Origin: Mesorhizobium loti
Lineage (GTDB): Bacteria > Pseudomonadota > Alphaproteobacteria > Rhizobiales > Rhizobiaceae
Length of the DNA stretch: 64,000 nucleotides
Direction: 5' to 3'
NCBI GenBank assembly: GCA_014189435.1
Contig: CP050293.1
Span: forward strand, 1,927,001 to 1,991,000
The position numbers and the translations under genes are program-made. Under the pieces are notes generated by a model. That model saw only the letters and a list, made by a program, of their open reading frames with translations, was not told the origin of the DNA and did not search any database. This document shows, in pieces, positions 60,466-64,000 of the stretch. Within the stretch, counting starts at the first letter, position 1. The number at the start of each line of letters is the position of its first letter.

Positions 60466-60915
60466 TTGGCATCACTATGGCGTTATCTCTTAGCAGGTCT
60501 TGGTCTGGCTGCCTTGCTGGTCGGCATTCTCGCGGTCGTCTATCTGACGGCGCCGCGGTCGGCGCAGCCTGCCGGCCCGGATGTCTCGCGGACGAAGAAA
60601 ACCGACAATGGGCTGTACATGGCGAGTTTCGTGCCGGAACGGGGCGTGGTGCGGCAGGGCGAACTGGAATCCTGGCTGCTGACGCTGAAGACAAAGACAG
60701 GGGCTTCGGTGGAGCGAGCCGCGATCGCCATCTCCGGCGGCATGCCGCAACACAATCACGGCCTTCCAACCAGCCCGCAGGTGACCGATTACCTGGGCGA
60801 GGGCCGTTATCGCATCGAGGGGCTGAAATTCACGATGAGCGGCTGGTGGCAACTTCGTTTCGCCATCTCGTCCGGCGCCGGCTCCGACACAGTACTGTTC
60901 AACGTGGTGCTGTGA
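60466..60915 (+). CDS. FixH/YtkA-like membrane-anchored protein
   Basis: About 149 residues. The hydrophobic N-terminus (WRYLLAGLGLAALLVGILAVVYL) anchors a periplasmic beta-sandwich with GGMPQHNHGLPTSPQV near 85 and MSGWWQLRFAISSGAG near the end, typical of YtkA/FixH domains. The TTG at 60466 has AGAGGA 8 bases before it; an ATG at 60421 gives a longer version with a Cys-Arg-rich leader. It precedes the cytochrome c peroxidase gene by 7 bases, so both likely form one unit. The Met/His-rich loop may bind copper; function is not established. Confidence 0.78.
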   Translation: MASLWRYLLAGLGLAALLVGILAVVYLTAPRSAQPAGPDVSRTKKTDNGLYMASFVPERGVVRQGELESWLLTLKTKTGASVERAAIAISGGMPQHNHGLPTSPQVTDYLGEGRYRIEGLKFTMSGWWQLRFAISSGAGSDTVLFNVVL

Positions 60916-60922
60916 GCAATCG

Positions 60923-62122
60923 ATGAAGCGCCTTTTCTGCTTTCTGGCGCTGATGGTCGTCGTCATCCTCGTCGGCTGCGGCAAGCCTGACTTTTCCGAC
61001 GCCGAGAAGAAAACCATCGCCTCGCTGGCGCTGTCGAGGTTGCCGCCACTGAAGCCCGACACCACCAACCGCTTTGCCGACGTGCCGGCCGCCGCCGCGC
61101 TCGGCTCGACGCTGTTCTTCGACCTTGGCATGAGCCGCGACGGCACGGTGTCGTGCTCGACCTGTCACAAGATCGACCGCCAGTTCCAGGACGACCTGCC
61201 GCAAGCGGTCGGCGTCGGCCACACCAACCGGCGCACCATGCCGCTGGCCGGTGTCGCGCGCGATCCCTGGTTCTTCTGGGACGGCCGCCGCGACAGCCTG
61301 TGGGCGCAAGCGCTGACGCCGCTCGAAAATCCGCTGGAGCAGGCGGGAAACCGCGCCGCCTACGCGCATTACATCAAGGCGCGCTTCGGCGAGCGCTATG
61401 AGCGCATCTTTGGGCCGCTGCCTGACTTTTCCGGCATGCCGTTAAATGCCAGCCCGCTCGGAAACGATGCTGAGAAGGCTGCCTGGAACGCGATGAGCGG
61501 CGCGCAGCGCGACGCCATCAACGGCGTCTTTGCCAATATCGGCAAGGCGATCGCTGCGTTCGAACGGTCGATCGAGCCGGCGCCGACGCGCTTCGACCGC
61601 TTCGCGCTGGACCTCGCCACAGGCGCCGAGCCGAAAGGCGATGCGGTCTTTTCCAAGGAGGAGATCCTTGGGCTGAAACTGTTCATCGGCAAGGCCAATT
61701 GCGTGACCTGCCACGACGGCCCGCGCTTCACCGACAACAGCTTTCACAACACCGGTGTGCCGCCCGTTGCGGATCTGCCGCCGGATCGCGGCCGCATCGA
61801 TGCGGTGCACCAAGTCGAAGCCGACCCGTTCAACTGCTTCGGCGCCTATCGCGATGGCGATGCCGGCGCCTGCGGTGAGCTGCGCTTCATGGTCAAGGAC
61901 GCATCGCAACTCATCCGTGCCTACAAGACGCCGTCGCTGCGCGGAGCGGCAACGCGGCCGCCCTATATGCATGCCGGGCAGTTTTCGTCGCTCGACGAGG
62001 TCGTGGCGCACTACGCCAAGGCTGCGCCCAGCATCGAGGGGGTGTCAGAGGTTCACCCGCTGGAGCTTTCAGACCGAGAGCGTGCGGCGCTGGTGGCGTT
62101 CCTGAAGACTCTGGCGGAGTGA
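60923..62122 (+). CDS. di-heme cytochrome c peroxidase family lipoprotein
   Basis: 399 residues. The leader VVVILVGCG is a lipobox (C19), so it is probably anchored to a membrane. Two heme c sites are seen: CSTCH (78-82) and CVTCH (260-264). The distal FWDGR segment near 118 and the closing SLRGAATRPPYMHAGQFSSL match the MauG/CcpA group. It would reduce hydrogen peroxide or, MauG-like, modify a substrate in the periplasm. It follows the FixH-like gene by 7 bases. Confidence 0.92.
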   Translation: MKRLFCFLALMVVVILVGCGKPDFSDAEKKTIASLALSRLPPLKPDTTNRFADVPAAAALGSTLFFDLGMSRDGTVSCSTCHKIDRQFQDDLPQAVGVGHTNRRTMPLAGVARDPWFFWDGRRDSLWAQALTPLENPLEQAGNRAAYAHYIKARFGERYERIFGPLPDFSGMPLNASPLGNDAEKAAWNAMSGAQRDAINGVFANIGKAIAAFERSIEPAPTRFDRFALDLATGAEPKGDAVFSKEEILGLKLFIGKANCVTCHDGPRFTDNSFHNTGVPPVADLPPDRGRIDAVHQVEADPFNCFGAYRDGDAGACGELRFMVKDASQLIRAYKTPSLRGAATRPPYMHAGQFSSLDEVVAHYAKAAPSIEGVSEVHPLELSDRERAALVAFLKTLAE

Positions 62123-62143
62123 GGTTGCCGGCGATATCGGTGA

Positions 62144-62171
62144 TTGAAAAATATTGCAAAAAAGGTATACT
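62144..62171 (+). promoter_or_regulatory. sigma70-like promoter of the toxin-antitoxin pair
   Basis: TTGAAA (62144-62149), a 16-base spacer and TATACT (62166-62171), immediately before the toxin start at 62179. Its AT-rich base composition differs from the surroundings. The short leader suggests a promoter overlapped by the antitoxin operator. Confidence 0.6.
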
Positions 62172-62178
62172 TAAGTCG

Positions 62179-62502
62179 ATGAGCTGGTCGGTCGTATTTC
62201 TCAATATTGAGGTGAGGCGGGAGCTTGAGGCTCAACCGAAAGATATCTTGGCCAGCTTTCTGAGGATATCGCGTCTGATCGAGGCGCACGGGCTGCAGAA
62301 AGTCCACGAGCCATACGTCAAGCACTTGGAAGGCAGGCTTTGGGAAATGCGCATGAAGGGCCGGGATGGCATCGCCCGTGCGGTTTACGTGACCGCGGCC
62401 GAACGCCGTGTGGTAGTGGTGCGAGTGTTTGCCAAGAAGACTCAGAAGACGCCACGAAGCGAAATCGAATTGGCTCTTAAGCGAGCAAAGGAGGTTCTAT
62501 GA
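62179..62502 (+). CDS. higB: type II toxin, HigB/Gp49-like (RelE superfamily)
   Basis: 107 residues. The Gp49-like (DUF891) pattern is visible: VRRELEAQPKDILASFLRIS, then VKHLEGRLWEMRMKGRDGIARAVYV and VRVFAKKTQKTPRSEIELA. Such toxins are ribosome-linked mRNA endonucleases. The ATG at 62179 starts at the motif MSWSVVF; upstream frame extensions run through the promoter. It overlaps the antitoxin gene by 4 bases and precedes it, the order typical of higBA. Confidence 0.9.
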   Translation: MSWSVVFLNIEVRRELEAQPKDILASFLRISRLIEAHGLQKVHEPYVKHLEGRLWEMRMKGRDGIARAVYVTAAERRVVVVRVFAKKTQKTPRSEIELALKRAKEVL

Positions 62503-62813
62503 GCCGGAAAACTATCCCCGTTGAGGACGTCGCCAAGGACTGGTTCAAGGACCCGGAATTCGTTGCCGAATACGAAGCGTTGGAGGAAGAGTTCGCGATC
62601 GCCGAAGCTTTGATCAAGGCCCGGGGTGAAGCCGACATGACTCAGGAAGAGGTCGCCGTCGCCATGGGAACAACACAGGCCGTGATTGCCCGCTTGGAGA
62701 GTGGTCGAAACATGCCTTCGACCCGAACATTGCAGCGTTTCGCCAAGGCGACCGGCTCGAAGCTCCGCATCAGCTTCGAGTCTGCGAAGCCGAAGTCGCG
62801 CACCGGTCACTGA
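62499..62813 (+). CDS. higA: type II antitoxin, HigA-like (XRE HTH)
   Basis: 104 residues. A Cro/C1-type helix-turn-helix lies at about 45-80: ADMTQEEVAVAMGTTQAVIARLESG, preceded by an acidic helical N-terminus that can wrap the toxin. It overlaps higB by 4 bases (ATGA). The product binds the toxin and represses the shared promoter. The convergent putR gene ends 2 bases beyond the stop. Confidence 0.9.
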   Translation: MSRKTIPVEDVAKDWFKDPEFVAEYEALEEEFAIAEALIKARGEADMTQEEVAVAMGTTQAVIARLESGRNMPSTRTLQRFAKATGSKLRISFESAKPKSRTGH

Positions 62814-62814
62814 T

Positions 62815-63267
62815 CTAGCGATCCTTGACCGTTTCCATCGCCACAAAGGTCGAGGTCTGGGCGACATGGGGCAGGGCTGAAATGCGCTCGCCGAGCACGC
62901 GGCGGTAGGCGGCGATATCCCTTGTGCGGACCTTCAGCAGATAGTCGAAGCTCGACGCCATCATGTGGCACTGTTCGATCTCCGGCACGGCCTGTACGGA
63001 CCGGTTGAAGGCATCGAGCGCGGCGGAACGGGTGTCGGACAGTTTCACCTGGACGAAGGCGACATGGCCTTCACCCATGCGCTCGCGGTCGATGATCGCC
63101 TGGTAGCCCCTGATGTAGCCATCCTTCTCCAGCCGCTTCACCCGCGCCTGCACCGGCGTCTTCGACAGGCCGACCTTTGCGGCCAGTTCTGACATGGAAA
63201 GCCGGCCATCGCTTGCCAGTGCGGACAGGATATTCCTGTCGATGCGGTCCAATTGGTCTTCTGTCAT
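62815..63267 (-). CDS. putR: Lrp/AsnC-family regulator, probably PutR
   Basis: 150 residues. N-terminal HTH (LSALASDGRLSMSELAAKVG, then LSKTPVQARVKRLEKDGYI) and a C-terminal RAM ligand domain (VQLSDTRSAALDAF-type sheet, SSFDYLLKVRTRDIAAYR). It is divergent from putA over a 163-base gap, the usual arrangement of PutR in Rhizobiales and Rhodobacterales, where it activates putA in the presence of proline. Confidence 0.88.
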   Translation of the reverse strand: MTEDQLDRIDRNILSALASDGRLSMSELAAKVGLSKTPVQARVKRLEKDGYIRGYQAIIDRERMGEGHVAFVQVKLSDTRSAALDAFNRSVQAVPEIEQCHMMASSFDYLLKVRTRDIAAYRRVLGERISALPHVAQTSTFVAMETVKDR

Positions 63268-63430
63268 CGAAAATGCAGTCCAAATGTCAATTGTAGGCCA
63301 TCAAGATAGATCGAATGATCTGCAATGTCGATTTCTTTGGACCGGTCGAAATTTCGCACCTGTGCTAGCTTGCGCCATTCGGTCCGGTGACCGCCGGCCC
63401 GCTCCCTTTTGCTCGATCCATGGGACCGCC

Positions 63431-64000
63431 ATGCCGCTCGATACCATCCGCCAGCAGATCCGCGCCAACTACCTGCCCGACGAAGACGAGGCCGTGACGC
63501 GGCTGGCCAAGGCGACAGGCCTTTCAGCGAAAGACCGCGACGCGATTTCGGCCCGGGCCGCCGATCTGGTGCGGGCGGTGCGCGGTTCGTCGGATCCCCG
63601 GCTGATGGAAGTGTTTCTTTCCGCTTACGGCCTCTCCACCAAGGAAGGCGTGGCGCTGATGTGCCTGGCCGAGGCGCTGCTGCGCGTGCCCGATACCGAG
63701 ACGATGGACGACCTCATCGCCGACAAGATCGCGCCGCACGACTGGTCGGCGCATTCGGGCGGTTCGAGCTCCATCTTCGTCAACGCCTCGACCTGGGCGC
63801 TGATGCTGACCGGCCGCGTCCTCGATGAGGGCGAGGGCGGCATCGAGGGCACGTTGCGTTCTATGGTGCGGCGGCTGGGCGAGCCGGTCATCCGCAAGGC
63901 GGTGGCCGCCGCCATGCGCGAAATGGGCGAGCAGTTCGTGCTCGGCCGTACCATCACTGAAGCCGTCAAGCGCGGCCGGCCGATGACGCAGAAGGGCTAT
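63431..64000 (+). CDS. putA: bifunctional proline/P5C dehydrogenase PutA, N-terminal part
   Basis: The frame runs from the ATG at 63431 to the window edge without a stop, 190 codons. The sequence begins MPLDTIRQQIRANYLPDEDE, then SDPRLMEVFLSAYGLSTKEG and MCLAEALLRVPD, which are the N-terminal arm and dimerisation part of PutA ahead of the proline dehydrogenase barrel. PutA oxidises proline to glutamate in two FAD- and NAD-dependent steps. The full protein of about 1000-1200 residues continues beyond the window. Divergent from the Lrp-type regulator. Confidence 0.93.
   Translation, partial: MPLDTIRQQIRANYLPDEDEAVTRLAKATGLSAKDRDAISARAADLVRAVRGSSDPRLMEVFLSAYGLSTKEGVALMCLAEALLRVPDTETMDDLIADKIAPHDWSAHSGGSSSIFVNASTWALMLTGRVLDEGEGGIEGTLRSMVRRLGEPVIRKAVAAAMREMGEQFVLGRTITEAVKRGRPMTQKGY

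Overview
The window looks like chromosomal DNA of a Rhizobiales alphaproteobacterium, most likely Mesorhizobium or a close relative. The reasons are high GC, a complete set of marker genes for very-long-chain lipid A acylation (acpXL, fabF2XL, fabF1XL, adhXL, lpxXL), an Lrp-type regulator divergent from putA, bmt-type betaine/homocysteine chemistry, and several families of long intergenic inverted repeats of the sort that litter rhizobial genomes. I see no phage, integrase, transposase or CRISPR array. All assignments were made by reading the sequence; no database was searched.

Layout. 1-447 is the tail of an HI0933/YhiN-type flavoprotein. 450-2785 is a leftward operon headed by an ArsR repressor with SRPBCC, small membrane, DUF1801 and VOC genes. 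2938-5648 holds an ECF sigma factor coupled to a membrane-anchored VWA protein. 6297-26939 is dominated by methylated-amine or sulfonium metabolism: bmt, an XRE regulator, a desaturase, a PhnD-like protein, a DddP-like M24 enzyme, two FAD/GcvT fusion dehydrogenases, a non-pyrrolysine MttB homologue and two tandem MFS transporters, followed by a prolyl oligopeptidase and a class III aminotransferase. 27252-29329 carries two valine-catabolism genes (mmsB and an isobutyryl-CoA-dehydrogenase-like gene). 29474-31563 pairs a cupin DMSP-lyase-family gene with cobQ. 31843-42003 contains a VOC/AraC pair, small membrane and TSUP proteins, TerB, Nudix, and a peptide ABC transporter with an M20 deacylase. 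42226-48905 covers an L,D-transpeptidase, an outer-membrane barrel and the lipid A VLCFA cluster. 49139-55433 has a slipin, two odd tRNA-like genes, an RHH/SRPBCC pair, a phosphatase and a caspase-TPR protein. 55564-64000 has an AEC transporter, gabD, an aldose epimerase, a KDG-type kinase, a FixH-like/cytochrome c peroxidase pair, a HigBA-type toxin-antitoxin module, putR and the start of putA.

How the genes work together. The most interesting theme is spread over 6-31 kb. Enzymes that strip methyl groups or cleave quaternary ammonium or sulfonium compounds (MttB, two GcvT-fused dehydrogenases, Bmt, a DddP-like protein and a DddQ/L-like cupin) sit near a corrinoid biosynthesis gene, and MttB-type enzymes use corrinoids. 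The DddP-like protein keeps the metal ligands and the catalytic Asp of bacterial DMSP lyases with identical spacing, as I recall that family. Whether the real substrate is DMSP, glycine betaine or another betaine cannot be decided from sequence.

Other points worth a second look are a candidate structured ncRNA at 27001-27142, a palindrome in front of bmt that resembles rhizobial methionine-regulon operators, three tandem 8-bp repeats in front of an RHH gene, a ketosynthase (FabF2XL) that has lost its catalytic Cys, a VLCFA cluster with no fabZ, and two homopolymer frameshifts (adhXL and a DUF559 gene).
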